Assembly: GCF_041146395.1 (NCBI RefSeq)
Contig: NC_090999.1
Span: 72,607,001-72,671,000 of the forward strand
Direction of reading: 5' to 3'
DNA length: 64,000 bases
DNA from: Eulemur rufifrons
Lineage: Eukaryota > Chordata > Mammalia > Primates > Lemuridae
The position numbers and the translations under genes were made by a program. The notes beneath the pieces were generated by a model. It was not told the origin of the DNA, did no database searches, and saw nothing but the letters and a program-made list of their open reading frames with translations. How positions within the stretch are numbered: position 1 is the stretch's first letter; every line of letters starts with the position of its first letter. Shown one piece after another: positions 24,766 through 37,736 of the stretch.

Positions 24766-27230
24766 CAGGGGTGGGGAACCTGCGGCCTTAAGGCCACACA
24801 TGGCCTTCTAGGTCCTTCAGTGTGGCCTTTTGACTGATTTCAAATTTTACAGAACAGATCCTTTTATTTTATTAATGCATTCTTGTTCATCTTTCACATT
24901 TTTATTTTTAAATTGAACATACCTAAAATAACAAAGAATAAAATAAGTTTCAACAAAGTAACCCTTCAAGATTGACTGGCACAATTAGAACATTAGTAAG
25001 TCATAAGGGCTAAATTGATGGCTGCTATGCTCATGATTTAATTGGAACTTCCCCCGTTTGACTGGCGCCACTACAGCACGAGGCTGGTTGGCGAGAGTTT
25101 ATTCAGGTCTCGTACACCAGTCTGTTATCAGCTTTTGATAATGGTGCACTGTGTGTCTGTTTGAAGAGGAATTTGTGAACAGTATCACAGCTTGACAGTA
25201 TTTTTTAATTCTGTCTGCTTAACAGCCCGTCATATCAAGAAGACAAGAGAACACTGAAGGGAGAAAACAGATTTTTTATTCAGGATTGGGAATTGCAATA
25301 TTATCTTGTTTCTGCTAAAGATAAGAGGATTGTCTTGCTTTGTGATACTGAAATATCAACATTAAAGAAGTCCAATACTCATCAGCATTATGACACCCAT
25401 AAGGACCACAAATATTTTAAATTAGAGGGAGAGGTATGATTGTTTGTATTGCAGAAATTAAAAGATGAAAAGCAAAAGCAAAGACAATTCTTTTTAAGCA
25501 GTAATAAGACCTGGAAATAATGCCACTGAAGCAACTTATAAGATAGCTTATATTCTTAGGAAAAAAGGGAAACCATTCAGTGATGTAGAAATTGTGAAAG
25601 AATGCATTGACAAAGTTGTAGGATTCTTAGACCCTGATAATGTTTCAAAGTACAAACAACAGCCTTTTTCAAGGAGAACCATAACTGATTAGCAGCGTGA
25701 ATTAGCCTTCAACTTAACAGAACAACTTCATGCAATACTTCAAAAGGAAAACATATATTATTTAATCACTTTGGATGAATCAACTGATACTATTGACTCA
25801 GAGCAGGTTTTATACATCATTCAGGTCATAACAAGATTTTCTTTGGTACAAAGAGTTACTTAATTTGGGCACTTGGCAACAGACCAGGGAATAGGTATCT
25901 TCAATAAATTTCAAGATAAGTGTCATAAAGTTGGCCTGAATTTCAAAAATTTAGTGAGTGTATGCACAGACAATGCACCTTCCATTACACAAAAATATGA
26001 AGGGTTTATTGTATAGATTAAAAAAGTATTGAAAGTACTAGTGGATCTAGATGCTCTAATTTCTTTTCATTGTATCTTGCATCAGCAAAATATCTATGCC
26101 AAAGCTCCTATTTTAAGTGAGACTTTGCAACAAGTTATAAGTATTACTAACTATATTTCTGCAAATGCAACATGGCATCATCAATTTTGTAACATGCTAA
26201 AGTTGAAGGATGAGATATTCAGTATGGATTTGCCATATCATTCTAAAATGCATTGGCTATCACAGGAACACATATTAGTCAAAATTTTCTCTCTATAAGA
26301 ACAGATAGTTAAATTTTATGAAGAATAGAATCAGCAATGTGAATTATTAAAAGAAAATTTCTATATAAATGCAGCATTTCTGTGTGATATCATGTCAAAT
26401 CAAAATGACTTGACTATTTCTTTGCAAGGCAAAACAAACTCTATATATGATATGTGGGGGGGAAATAATCCAAGCATTTTGAAAAAGCTATCTTTTTTCA
26501 AAACATTTCTGCAAAAGGAAATTTTGGATAAACATTTTCCCCAGCTAGCAAAGGTCATTTATGAGCAGGATGATATATGTGAATCATTTGAAGAATACAC
26601 AGCTGCTATAGACCTATTAATAGGAGAATAGAATGAAAGATTCACTGACATTGAGAATCATGACATCACACTCCAATTAGCATTACGGCCTCACCTAGTT
26701 GATATCACCAAGCCACTTAAAGAACTACAGATGGAATTGATTTAGCTCTCAGTAGACGACATGTTAAAGTCATTGTTTGAAGCTAAGAAAGAACCAATTG
26801 AAATGTGGAAAAAAATGCAGTAAAATATCTACTCCTTTGATGACATGCCCATAAAATGCATTCTTGCTTTTTAATCACTTATTACTGTGAATCTACATTC
26901 TCCTACCTAACCCAAATTAAGATGCCCTTAAGGTCACAAATGACTGATACCCATCTAGAGGACCAGCTGAAACTGCGGACCTCCATGCTGCAAACAAATA
27001 TTCAAATGCTCTCCAACAAAAAGCAGACACAGCAAAGTCATTAAAAGGCTTAGTTAACTTTAAAATTAACAATTAGTTTTTTTTTTTAAATTATTAAGTA
27101 CATAGTAGCAGATTTTCACAAAATAATGTACATATTTAAATATATCTAATTTAAGTTTCTTGAATATTGCTTTATTTGATTACAGTTAAATTAATGGGGC
27201 CTTACAAAAGGAAAAGCTTCCTCACCCCTG
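24766..27230 (+). mobile_element. hAT (Charlie-type) DNA transposon, both ends present
   Basis: A 2465-bp element with hAT inverted termini: the left end reads CAGGGGTGGGGAACCTGCGG, and the right end, reverse complemented, reads CAGGGGTGAGGAAGCTT. The flanking 8-mers ggctagac (24758-24765) and gcataaac (27231-27238) agree at five of eight positions, including the T-A pair typical of hAT target duplications. The length and central transposase pseudogene make it an autonomous-type copy, now inactive. I place it in the Charlie branch related to the transposase domains of GTF2IRD2 and ZBED proteins. The exact subfamily is not determined. Confidence 0.9.
25272..27044 (+). pseudogene. hAT transposase pseudogene (BED-finger, RNase H-like DDE, hAT C-terminal domain)
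   Basis: Decayed transposase of about 590 codons. From 25272 a BED-like zinc finger can be read (D-W-E-L-Q-Y-Y, L-L-C-D, H-Q-H-Y); the first zinc Cys appears replaced by Val. A frame change near 25440-25465 leads into the main body. That body stays in one frame from about 25465 to 26631 apart from in-frame stops at 25495, 25690, 25861, 26014, 26296 and 26326. The motif L-D-E-S-T-D puts the first catalytic Asp at 25774-25776; T-D-N-A-P puts the second at 25969-25971; an H-C-x-L-H-Q motif follows. After the stop at 26629-26631 and another frame change, C-E-S-T-F-S puts the catalytic Glu at 26889-26891, followed by the H-L-E-D-Q-L-K-L tail of the dimerisation domain. Function is lost. Confidence 0.88.
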
Positions 27231-28929
27231 GCATAAACGAAAGCAATACAAGACAACAATTCTTATCTCCTTGGCATTAAAAGGAAGTGTGTTTCTTTAC
27301 ATCATTGAATTATTAGCTAAATATTATGTTGTCATGGATTTCCTGCTCACTTTATCTCTAGTACTATTTCTGGCTCCTTTAAAATTTCTCAAATCTGCCC
27401 TCAGATCACAGTTTATACTTCCTAGCTTTACTCCTTAAGCTATCTGGATCTAGTCATATAAATCACAAAACTAATTTTAAGTTGTTTGAAGATGACACAA
27501 CTCTGGGATATAATGTCATATCACAAACTCTACTGAGGTATCCTCTGTTATTTTATAGCAATAATTGCTGAGAAATGAAGGTGCTAAGCTTAACTTCTAA
27601 AAGTCTATGAACAGCTATTTTTCTGGACCAATATTTAATTTTGTTTCATGTAAAATAGTTGTCTGAATCCTTTCAAGACAGTTTAGATTTTCTAATTTCT
27701 GTAAGAACTACAGCCAAAACTTCTAAAAGGATAACAATTTCTTTGACTTCAACTGATCATTAAAATGTCCAATGTCTGCTTTTGCTCTCAAACAATTTGA
27801 TATACCTAAACATTGTGTGAAGAATTAAATTAGAATATATATAATTCACTTTGATCTCAGTTATGACATTTCTTACTTTTTGTGTATTACATGACCTGTC
27901 TTATGAGTTGCAAACTATATTAAAGTTGAATATATCAACATTTTTAGCCTATTGTGCCCTTCTAATATTTTCTGATCTGATATGTGCCACCAATCAATAA
28001 ATTTCAAACACTTTTTTCTACTCCACAAAGCTGTTAACATGCTAATCTATTCAGTCTATTCCTGTCCTTCACATGTCCTGACATTTTTAACTACTTAAAA
28101 TAGAAGCATTTTCATCTTAAAGTCTTTATACAGGATTTTATTTTCAATACATCCTTATACCTTGCCAATATTCTTCAGTATTTGAAAATGAATTTTTTCT
28201 TTCTCCTTTATAAGCGTGCCAGAACATACTCTAGGGGGAAAAATAGAATAATCTAAAACTGTGTAGGCATTCATATTTTGTAATATTTATTCCTTCTTTA
28301 AAATTTGTCTCCTTAGGCTGCTACATGAAATTTTACACAGTACCAAAATGTTTATTTTCATATTCAGTTGGGAAAGTGTACCCAAGTTGTATCATTGCAT
28401 AAATTTGGGAGTATCGTAATTAAAGTCGATTCATTACTTTATAAAATGATTTCCAGTAAATCATGTCATTAAAGTAGGCATGTGCAACATTCTCCACTGT
28501 AAGGAGAGATGCTAAGGTGTGAAGTGACATGCCTGAACTCAGAAACTTTACCTTCAATTAGTCTAAATTTCCTATAATGCTGACCCCAATTTCCCATTGT
28601 TCTACTTAACAATAAGTCATAATTTAAAAGATAATATAATAAGAATTACACTGTGATATAGTGATGCCCTAATCCCTGAAAAATTTTGCACTGATACATG
28701 CAAAGGGACCAAAGGATGTTGTGAGTCCTGTGACCTCACTTTCAAAAAATGACATAGTGAAAATCATATCATATTTTTTCTCATTTAATTATGTACTAGT
28801 TGTTGAAATCAAAGTTACCTAACTATTGGATTGGGCACCAGGTCAATTAATTCTAGTTCTTTCTTGTTCATCCCATCCTAAACAAAAATAATAAATAAAC
28901 CCATTTAACCTGTCCCTTGCCTCTAGCTA
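27231..28929. other. Unassigned non-coding DNA
   Basis: AT-rich; nothing recognised. Confidence 0.5.
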
Positions 28930-29085
28930 TCACACAATTATTTTAATCTCATGTAGATGCCCGTTTGCTCATTTTATTCTTTCTTGTGATTATATATTCT
29001 ATTAAAATGTGAACTTAGTGGAGATATAATATGAGGCAGATAGAAGTAGCTCAAAAAACATTTGTCAAATGAATAAATAGATGTT
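28930..29085 (+). mobile_element. Possible L2 3' end
   Basis: Weak match to the L2 tail: 'attaaaatgtgaacttagtg', then 'caaaaaacatttgtcaaatg' and 'aataaatag' at the end. Confidence 0.4.
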
Positions 29086-30290
29086 TCCTGAATGAAAATT
29101 AATCATTTTGTAGTAATTCCACTGTGTTAACAGTAAATTGTAAGGGTTTGTAATGCTAGAGTGGATTATCCTTTGAAGATATTGTATTCTCTTTTGATGA
29201 TCTTTTAAAGGTAGGCTAGAGTATCATAGAGAACCTTTGATTATTCTGGGTCCAAAAGGATAATTTCAAAATGTCTTATTTATTTGTTTATCTTTCCTCC
29301 TTTAGCAATGTTATTGCTGGGTGCCTGTAGTTAAGGCTTGCTGTTCAAATAAATAGGTTGGAAATATAAAAGGGAACAAGTTCAGACAAATTAAAAAAAA
29401 AGAGAGAGAGAGAATTTAAAGCACTTCATAGCCCTCCATTGATATGCAGGAAAGTATTGATGCTAATTACAAATATTTATATAATAATGAGTATTTAATG
29501 GTCTCTAATTATCTACAGGGTAAGTCAAAGTGAAAGATTGAAACATACATGAAAGTAATGGTATGAATCTATTTTGTATTTTTATGCAATCAAGTTTTAG
29601 AAGGTTAAATAAAATATGTATGTATTCTTCTGATCCTGAAGCCAGGACTGGTAAAGCAATTCTAAATTTAGAATATTAAAATATGTTGTCTCCTCATGTT
29701 GATAACACATAATTAATGCATCATCAAGTAAAAATTAATACCTTAACAGAGCTAATTAAAATGTAAATATGCTGGAGTTAAATACAGGCTTTTCTTTATT
29801 CTGCTACCTTTAGTATAATCTAATTAGGAAAAATAATCTAAGACTTAGCTTGGAATCTCAGCACACTTTTGGGAATCTTCTTTATTTGCACTGCCAGAAA
29901 GTTTATAATATCAGTAAATATTTGCCTCTTTTTTGCCGAAATCCCTAACTGTAAAACAACATTGAATGACTCATAAGTGAGTACTGTGTTGTAGTGACGA
30001 GCTATCACGGAACTTCCACTACTCTATTTGACATTACAAGGTCCTCGACAGACCAAATCCAAAAAAAATATCAGTCAAATCTTCTGGTGGAAAGTTAACA
30101 TACCAGGCTTATATGGAAGGCCTGCCAAATTCATATGAGAAAAAGTAGTTGAGGTCAATTGTAATGAACAGTCTTGGAGCTAGACCATGTGAGTATCATT
30201 GTCTAGATTTGAGGAATTTTTTCTACTTTCATTTTTAGGACTTCTAGAGTCATTCACCTCCATGCAAACACCACTCCAACACCATTGGTT
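29086..30290. other. Unassigned non-coding DNA
   Basis: Nothing recognised; a short A-run followed by a GA repeat lies at about 29392-29412. Confidence 0.5.
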
Positions 30291-30315
30291 TTGTTGTTGT
30301 TGTTGTTGTTGTTGT
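30291..30315. repeat. (TTG)n simple repeat
   Basis: About eight TTG units, directly adjoining the FLAM monomer; it probably grew from that element's A-rich tail (minus strand CAA). Confidence 0.9.
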
Positions 30316-30439
30316 TTTTTGTAGGAACAGGATCTTTGCCATGTTGCCCAGGCTGGGCTCGAACTCCTGGCCTCAAGCAATCCTCCTGCCTTGGCCTCCT
30401 GAAGTACTGAAATTATAGGCATGAGCCACTGTGCCCAGC
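30316..30439 (-). mobile_element. FLAM (free left Alu monomer), minus strand
   Basis: A single Alu left arm in reverse: 'ttgcccaggctgggctcgaa', 'cctcctgccttggcctcctg', 'gcatgagccactgtgcccag'. There is no right arm. The tail side carries the TTG repeat. A fossil monomer from before the dimeric Alu. Confidence 0.88.
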
Positions 30440-33400
30440 TTACAACCATTATTTATGACTTTTTTCTCTCTTATCTACTTTCTCTCTTAGTGCTTCAATT
30501 TACACAAAGTATGATTAACAAACAGATGATTATGATACCACCTGCCTTACATAGGTTGAGGACAAAATGATACTTTCAATTAATACTTTTATCCACAGCA
30601 TCACCTCATTTTTTTCTATGATTCCCCAATGTTCTCACATTCTCTTTCTGCCATCCAGGCAGGCCTACCACTCCATTTAGTAGCCAATTACTGCTGTCCA
30701 AGAGCTCTGTCTGCAGGAAGAGTGGAAGTTCAATCCTCTCCCCTGTGTTTCACAGATTGACAGGGAATATTTTCGTGTTCAAAATCTATCCAGCCCTGCC
30801 TTGCACCTTTTACTCTGAGTCACATAATCTCAAATAATATGCTCTCACTGTTTGTAAACTACTCATTACAATTGTAGACAGGGGTCCCTGTTTATTTCCC
30901 TAAATACCAAAGTATGGTCTTAAAGAATACCTAGAAGGCTGGGAAGAAAAAAGGTAAAAATAATAGCCTATCATTGCTTTAGAGTCAAGAGCACTAGAGT
31001 TCCACGGAATGTCCCCTGTTAGCTTCTTTTCTCCTAACCTGGTCTCTTACACACAGAAGTTTTCCCCACATGTGGAAACCCAATCAGAGGGAAAAAAAAA
31101 AAAAACATTTGGCATTATAATAATCTTTGCCCAGGGAGTTGTAATACTTTTATATATTATGCAGATTCATTTTCCTAATTTGCCTGAAACTCTGCTTTCC
31201 AGAAAATAAGATTGCACCTTTGTATAACAACAGTCTCTAGTAAAGTATGTTCCCCAAACAACAGAATTCTAAAAAGAGAATACTGCTTTTGTTGAAATGG
31301 CATTTTGTCCCTGCTATACTAATATCCGTCAATATAAATGAAGATTCATTCAAATTTCAAAGAGATTAAATCACAATACTACCGTAACATTAAGGTTAAA
31401 AGGCCTGTGTGATTAAAACAAATAAAAATGGTATTATAAATCTCACCAGAATACCTACCTTAAATGAAGATAATTGAAAGTTTTCAGTGATTTCTTTTTT
31501 TCCTTTCAGAAAATGTTTACCAAATGGATATATTGACCTAAAAAGCTTTTTTCTCTTTTTACTTCAAGTTCATTTCTGGAGCCAATTATTTCTCAACATG
31601 AGGTAAAACTCTGTTCAAACCCAATCAAAGAAACTTCAGAGCCAGAAATAGTCATGGACTTATTCATTAGCTAAATTGCAATCAAATACATATATAAGGA
31701 AAATGGTGTTACTATGAGGCAATAGGCATATTTACAAAAAAATGTCTTCAAGAGGATTGTGAATGTCTTGTTTCATAGGAATGAAAGGAATCCCATGACT
31801 TGCTTTGATCTTTCTAAGGTAAACCCTTTTCCTGACTCTATTCTTTGGGAACTATGCTGAGTGGATTTATTCCATGGTGAAGAGTTGAACACACAGAGAT
31901 TACTTAATTAGAAGGCTTTTCCAAAGCAACTACTGCATCTACCTTTTTGTTCTGAGCTGGAAGACTATTGAACACTTGTACAGAAATACTTTATTTTCGA
32001 CCTACTTGAGATAAAGCAGTCTAATGATTTGTTTTCAAATTCTGTGCTTGGGAAACAGAAATGGATAGGGTTCCTTAACTATTCACAGATGAAAGCAAAT
32101 ACCACACTAGAGAAAGCATAAGCATTATAGTGACTGTAAATCATAAGAAAGAACAGCAAAGAATGGAAATACTTTCTATTTCTAATTTAATGTATAAACT
32201 GTTTAGAGTCATGAAATAAGATGCATTAAACACTATTTAATTTGTATTAAAATATAAATAAAATTATAAAATCAGTCTTCTATCTAATTAAAAAATCTTA
32301 AGTCCAGACCCTAAATATTGCTACTAATTGAACACATCTGAAGAATTCATTTGACATGATTCACCTTGGTCATCACATTAATAAACTGGCCCTGACCAGA
32401 AGTACTAACTTATCCTCTGAACAGATAATTTCTAAAGGTATGCTTTAGGCTAGGCATAGAGCTAGGTGCAAGCCTATTAGCTTAATGAGACCTTAACAGA
32501 TAAATAAGAATAACCCGTACTTTCAGTTACTTATATATCATGTACTTTGTGAGGTACCTCGACCTGGATGATAAAGTTAAACAGACAAGGGAGACTATTC
32601 AAAAACATTGCAATAGAGGAGAAAGGCTAGAAGTCAGTCTGAGCTCAACTCCACGGAAAACAGGGGCTGGGCTTAAGCTAGGGTAGGGGGAGTTAAAGGC
32701 CACCTGTGCTGGCTAATTGGCTTTATCCAAAGAAAACTGGCAAGAAGCTTTTAAAAAGATTTGCATCTCAAAGGATCAGAAAAAGAATTTACAATGACAA
32801 GTTTTCTAAAGTAAATGATCTAAAAGAAGGGAAGTGAGGGAACTGGAGTCTGGAAGAAGACCATCGACAATTTAGTTAAGCTGAGGGGAACATTAATACC
32901 ATCTTGGTTAGTGAAGAGAAAATAAAAATTGACCTTTTTCCTAAAGTGAATTAAAACGATTAATTCAAATTACATAGGCAGTCTTCACTAAAGAATCTGT
33001 TTCTGGTCAAATCATGTGTTTGTTCATTTGTATTTACCTTTAAGTATCTATTCATCTCTGCAAACAGTGGAGATCTGAAAATGGCAGTTATGCTTGTCAC
33101 AGGAGTGCATATCAAAGCGAAGGAATGTTTACATTGCATAGATTACACTCAAATGTCAAGACTCCACAAAATTCATTTTGGTATATTATAGTGCTTCAGT
33201 TCACTCTAGCTTTCTAGACTGGGCCTACAGAAGCTGTTGAAAATTCTTTATTGCTCATCTTCTATTTTTTAAAAGCTGTCCTTGTGTTTTGTGATGGAAA
33301 AAAAATACAGAAATACATTGATTGTGGCCCTATTGATGTTTAGCATTACTGTAGGAGATATTTTAGATAAGAATCTCCATAAAAATGTTTTAGGTATATC

Positions 33401-33446
33401 AGGTTTCAGTGTGAAAATGTTAGTTCTGGCACGCTCATGGTTGAAG
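30440..33446. other. Unassigned non-coding DNA
   Basis: About 3 kb with no recognised gene or repeat family; an A13 run lies at about 31092-31104. Confidence 0.5.
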
Positions 33447-33458
33447 AATGACCAGATA

Positions 33459-34013
33459 CCCCAAAATTAAGGCAAGCACGAAAATGAGGTGAAATTTATT
33501 GAGGAGGAGCAAGACAGGATTACAGGGGGATTACAGGGCAAAAGCAAGATATAGGTTCACAGAGCATGATGCATATGCCACAGATGATGACCGGACCCAC
33601 TGTTGCAGCAAAGGGAGAGCAAAAGGAAGGGTGCCAAAGAGGGACGTGGTTATGGTCTGCATCTTGCTTTATAGTGCCTGGATTGGGACCTCCCTCCTGG
33701 TTCAGAGGTCACCTGGGAACCACTGTGATTGGACAGTTGGAAACTGCATGACCTGAGTCTTACTGTGCATGCAGATCTCCCATGAGCCTCTCTGAAAGCC
33801 CACGGGGCAGGGGGTGAATCGCAGCAGTACCCACTTTTGTCCCTAGGAGACCTGGAATCCCCCGCCACCTACCTAACAGGAATGAGACGAGCTGGAGAAC
33901 CCTATCCGAACTCAAAATAGTATTATTAAAAAATTGCCCTCTATGTACATGCAGTTTCCTTTTGGGAGAAATGCTATCCCACATGATAGGACATACATCT
34001 CATAAAGTACAAA
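33459..34013 (-). mobile_element. Putative ERV LTR (minus strand) between 12-bp direct repeats
   Basis: GC-richer than its surroundings. Read on the minus strand it has LTR-like signals in order: a TATA-like 'ctataaagcaagatgc' (plus about 33662-33677), then about 165 bp downstream an AATAAA (within 'cctcaataaatttcac', plus about 33490-33505). I could not identify the family. It lies between two copies of aatgaccagata (33447-33458 and 34014-34025). That spacing is longer than an ERV target duplication, so the unit may be bounded differently. No viral gene is attached. Confidence 0.5.
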
Positions 34014-34025
34014 AATGACCAGATA

Positions 34026-36594
34026 TTCTAAAAAAAGGAAAATGTTAAGTCTTTAGGACTCTATTGTATAAAACTGCATTGTGAGAAGGCCTCTCTGATC
34101 AGTGAAATAGTCTGAAGAATGAAAACAATGTTTTTGGTAACTGCCCTAATATCATCAGACTGACTCTCATTGTTTCTCAGAATAAAATAATTGAAGTAAT
34201 TTATCCTCAAGACAAGTGCTATATAACTCTATCTATTATTGCTGTTGTGAGTATAGTCAAAAGTGTTATAGTAAAGTTTAAATGGAACTTACCAGATGTA
34301 TAAAAATTGTTGCTTCTTTTAGTAGTTGTGAAAACCTTGTCTGCCAAATAAATGACAGTGACAAATGGCTACCTACCTACTAGTCTGCAAGCTTGTTGTG
34401 GGTTGGTGATGTCGTATTTCATGTTGTGCACATATTAGGTCCTATTAAATATTTACTCACTTAGTTAAACATATAAATAAAAAAATGTTCTTTGTGTTTG
34501 GATTTTGGAAGAATTTCAGTTTGGAAGAATAAGGAAAATTAATCAATATATTTTTAATTTTTATGAAAAAAAGAAATTTCCAAACTAAAGCCATTTGGAA
34601 GTTTTTTGTTTTTCTTATACTCATAGAGTTACCATATAATTTGTTATCAAAACCAGGACACTTTTGTGCAGGGCAAGTATTAAACTGGACAGGACTCTCA
34701 ATCATATGTTTAAGTTGTTATTATTCTATGCATTTTACAGAAGACAAAACTAAGCTTTATTTAGGGGTGAAGCTTCACTCAATATGGAGTTTCTTATTAT
34801 AAATGTAATAGGCAAAAATTAGTGAAGAACATATGTTTCCCATCTATATTTTGATAAACTTTGTGGAGTGTTTATTTTTCAATTTCCCCCACTCCTGTTT
34901 GTAAGCTCATCTGGTCATCACCCAGAATGTTGGGGTTCTGATGGGAACCTCATTTGTGATCACTGGAAGCTTCTTTAGGTCAAGGCTTTTTTACAAGTGG
35001 ATTGATTGAGAATAACCAAGCACATTTTATATAATGAGAATTATATACAATTTACATGGCAGTAAACATAAATATATGTGTTAGGAATCACAACTATAAT
35101 GTTATAGGGTCCCACAATTAACTTTCCATTTTTCCTTTAGCAACCTTTCTATTCCCTGGGAAGAGTGAAAATTGTAGGTAGTTGATTGTTTTTAAGAAAA
35201 TTGTTTTTATTCTTGTTCTGTCAAAATTCCTCTTCTCTTGCTCTAGGTTTATCTTACTATTTTCTGTGTTTCATGCTGTTTTGGGTCTGCTGTTTTTTAT
35301 ATAGAGTTGACTTTTTGTTTTGAGGAGAATACACAGTTGTGAAAAATTCACACCTCAAGTAAAAAAAAAAAACAATATTGTTTATATTTTCTATTTCTAT
35401 TTTTAATTTCCCAGAGATTATACAGATTCTCTGTCTCGAGTGTAGTTAACAATATCTGCTACGGAATTTTGCTATCTGAAAGTGTTTTATAGTACTGGAC
35501 AGCTATTTTTTAGTCCCCTGCTTGCCCTTTTCTCCCTGTGATTACAAGGAAAATTGTTGGGAAAGTACAATTAAGAAGAAATCTGAGCCAAAAATGGATC
35601 ATCCATTGGGCAAAACCCTGTCGTGTAACTTGGTGTGTTGTAGCAGAAAGCATACTCGTTGACAATAGCACACTGGGGGTGTTATTCTATAATCCATAAT
35701 TATAGAGTTACAAATTCAAAATTCCCTAGTCATTACTAATGTAATGGAATCTCTCTTTTCTGTTCTCTGCTTTGCTGAACATGTGGTAGTAATATCTCTC
35801 TTCCATCAAAAAACATATTGGCAGGTATCAATTCTGCATGGAATTCTGGCCTCTAGCAAGTACTATTTAGTAAGCCTCTGTGCTTATATCATTACTAAAA
35901 AGAAAGTTAATAAATTTAATTTTCTATTTTGAACTTAATATATTATTACTGTGTAATTTTAAAAATGATCTATTTTAACTGATTTGTTTTTGTTTTTTTA
36001 ATTACTCAGCCAACCACACAAGTTCCAATCACAGATTAAATGATTGCTGGTGGTAATGTAATAAATTAAAAGGAAAAATTAGCTTAAGTCTATGATGAAT
36101 ATAAACTTAAAATGGATATTGTGCTTAATTAATTAAGACATTTTATTTCTCTATAATATAATACTTAATATGTATGTTTAAGACATACAGGAGCTAGAAA
36201 AGAAATAGCACTTCCATAATTGGAATATTATAAAAATGTATTTACTACTTTGAAAACGTGATTCCAAAATCTGAATACTTAGTTTTCATAAACAATATAT
36301 TTAGAAAGACATGGAAACGATTTTGCCATTAATGTTATTATACCTGAACCTTTGCTAAAGTGCTATTTCCTTCAATGGATGTGGACAAATCAATATGGTA
36401 CAATTGCACACATGTAAGTCATAAAATTGTAACACTAGGGAAGTTACAATGAAAGCTTGATTCTCAGATTGACTAAACATGAAAAGGATATCTAAATGAG
36501 GCTAGGAGCGTCATGAAAAAGGAACTGATGTGAATAGCATCAAAATCTAGGTCAAGTGATAAACTCTCATTCACATTTTTTTTTATTTCTTAAT
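34026..36594. other. Unassigned non-coding DNA
   Basis: No gene. At about 34625-34700 'accatataatttgttatcaa' and 'aaccaggacacttttg' recall an old palindromic DNA element, too weak to name. Confidence 0.45.
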
Positions 36595-36700
36595 AAACAA
36601 GTGTTACTGAGCACTTACTATACGTGAATTGGGCATGGACCCAGACTTTAAGTAGCTTACAATCTGGTGAAGCACACAGAAAAATATTCACACTGTCAAT
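36595..36700 (-). mobile_element. L2 3' end, minus strand
   Basis: Antisense L2 tail: 'gttactgagcacttactata', then 'agtagcttacaatctgg'. Confidence 0.6.
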
Positions 36701-37429
36701 CAAAGTGTATTTAATGCCAAGAAAAAATAAAATACACACAGTGCTATTGGAATACAGAAAAGCACATAGCCTGGAGAGTTTGGGGGAAATGGAGAAAGGC
36801 ACTGAGACGGAAGTGAGAGTTGGCCATCACTGGTGCTGTGCAAAAAAAAAAAAAATACTAAGACTCAACAGAAAGATAAAAGTAGTGAGTTTCTAGGGAT
36901 CTTGCCACATAGTGCCTTGAAGAAAACTGGATTTTTTTCTAAAATTCCCAAGGAGATATTATAATGTTCCAAGATTATGCTATCACACTAAATTTTTGAT
37001 AGTAGGATTTGAAAAGTTAGACAATTTTGCTATGTTTCTATAAAGTTTAAGTTTTCTTCCCACAATAGTTTTTCAGCATTTAATTACAAAGAATCTACCA
37101 ATCTACTACCAAATATAATTTTTTTCATTATCTTTCATTATCAATTTGACCTTAGGTGAAGAATACCAGACTTTGATGAGGAACAAACCAGTGCTTATTA
37201 GGGAAGTAGCTGTAATGAAAGAAAGCACATGGGCTTTGAGGCCAGTCAGATATTCATCAAGTGGGCTCAGATCTCCCCTTCTCAATGACTACTTCCTTAA
37301 CTTCCTTATTTAATTCTGTTCCTTGTTTTCCTATAACCTCGGATCCAGGTCTCTTTTACTCTGCCCTTCTTTTGTTTGCTGGAGTACTTATATCTTTGCA
37401 ATATACTTTGTAACTGATTTATTAGGTTT
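36701..37429. other. Unassigned DNA, possible MIR remnant
   Basis: About 37210-37300 ('acatgggctttgaggccagt', 'caatgactacttcctt') may be the 5' part of an MIR whose 3' part lies at 37590-37715, split by the L2 between them. Otherwise nothing. Confidence 0.35.
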
Positions 37430-37575
37430 ATTGCTTATTCTGTGTCCCCCTACTAGAATTTATGCACTATGAGGGCAGAGAAATTTTTTGTTTTGCTCAT
37501 TGCTGTACTCCAAGTGTGCAGAAGAGTGGCACATAATAAATTCTCAATAAATATGAAATAATTAATAAATGAATG
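37430..37575 (+). mobile_element. L2 LINE 3' end
   Basis: Clear L2 tail: 'tgtccccctactagaattta', 'ctatgagggcagagaa', 'cattgctgtactcc', 'gtggcacataataaattctc', then 'aatgaatga' at the end. Confidence 0.85.
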
Positions 37576-37589
37576 AAAAGTTCCTAGTA

Positions 37590-37715
37590 CTATCACTCAA
37601 TAGCTGTGTGTTGGTTGGATATGTATTCAATCACTTTGAATCTTAATTATCTATAACACGGGTCAAGAATGCCTACTCCACAGGATTATTTTGAAGTTTT
37701 AATATACACATCTAC
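37590..37715 (+). mobile_element. MIR SINE 3' part
   Basis: 'tagctgtgtgttggttggat', 'actttgaatcttaattatct', 'ccacaggattattttgaag' follow MIR order. Confidence 0.6.
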
Positions 37716-37736
37716 ACACACACCCCTATATCTATA

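Noticed and set aside
33499..33984. Overlapping open frames on both strands in the GC-richer block
   Set aside because: They lie inside the LTR-like unit; higher GC lowers stop frequency, and nothing resembles a protein family.
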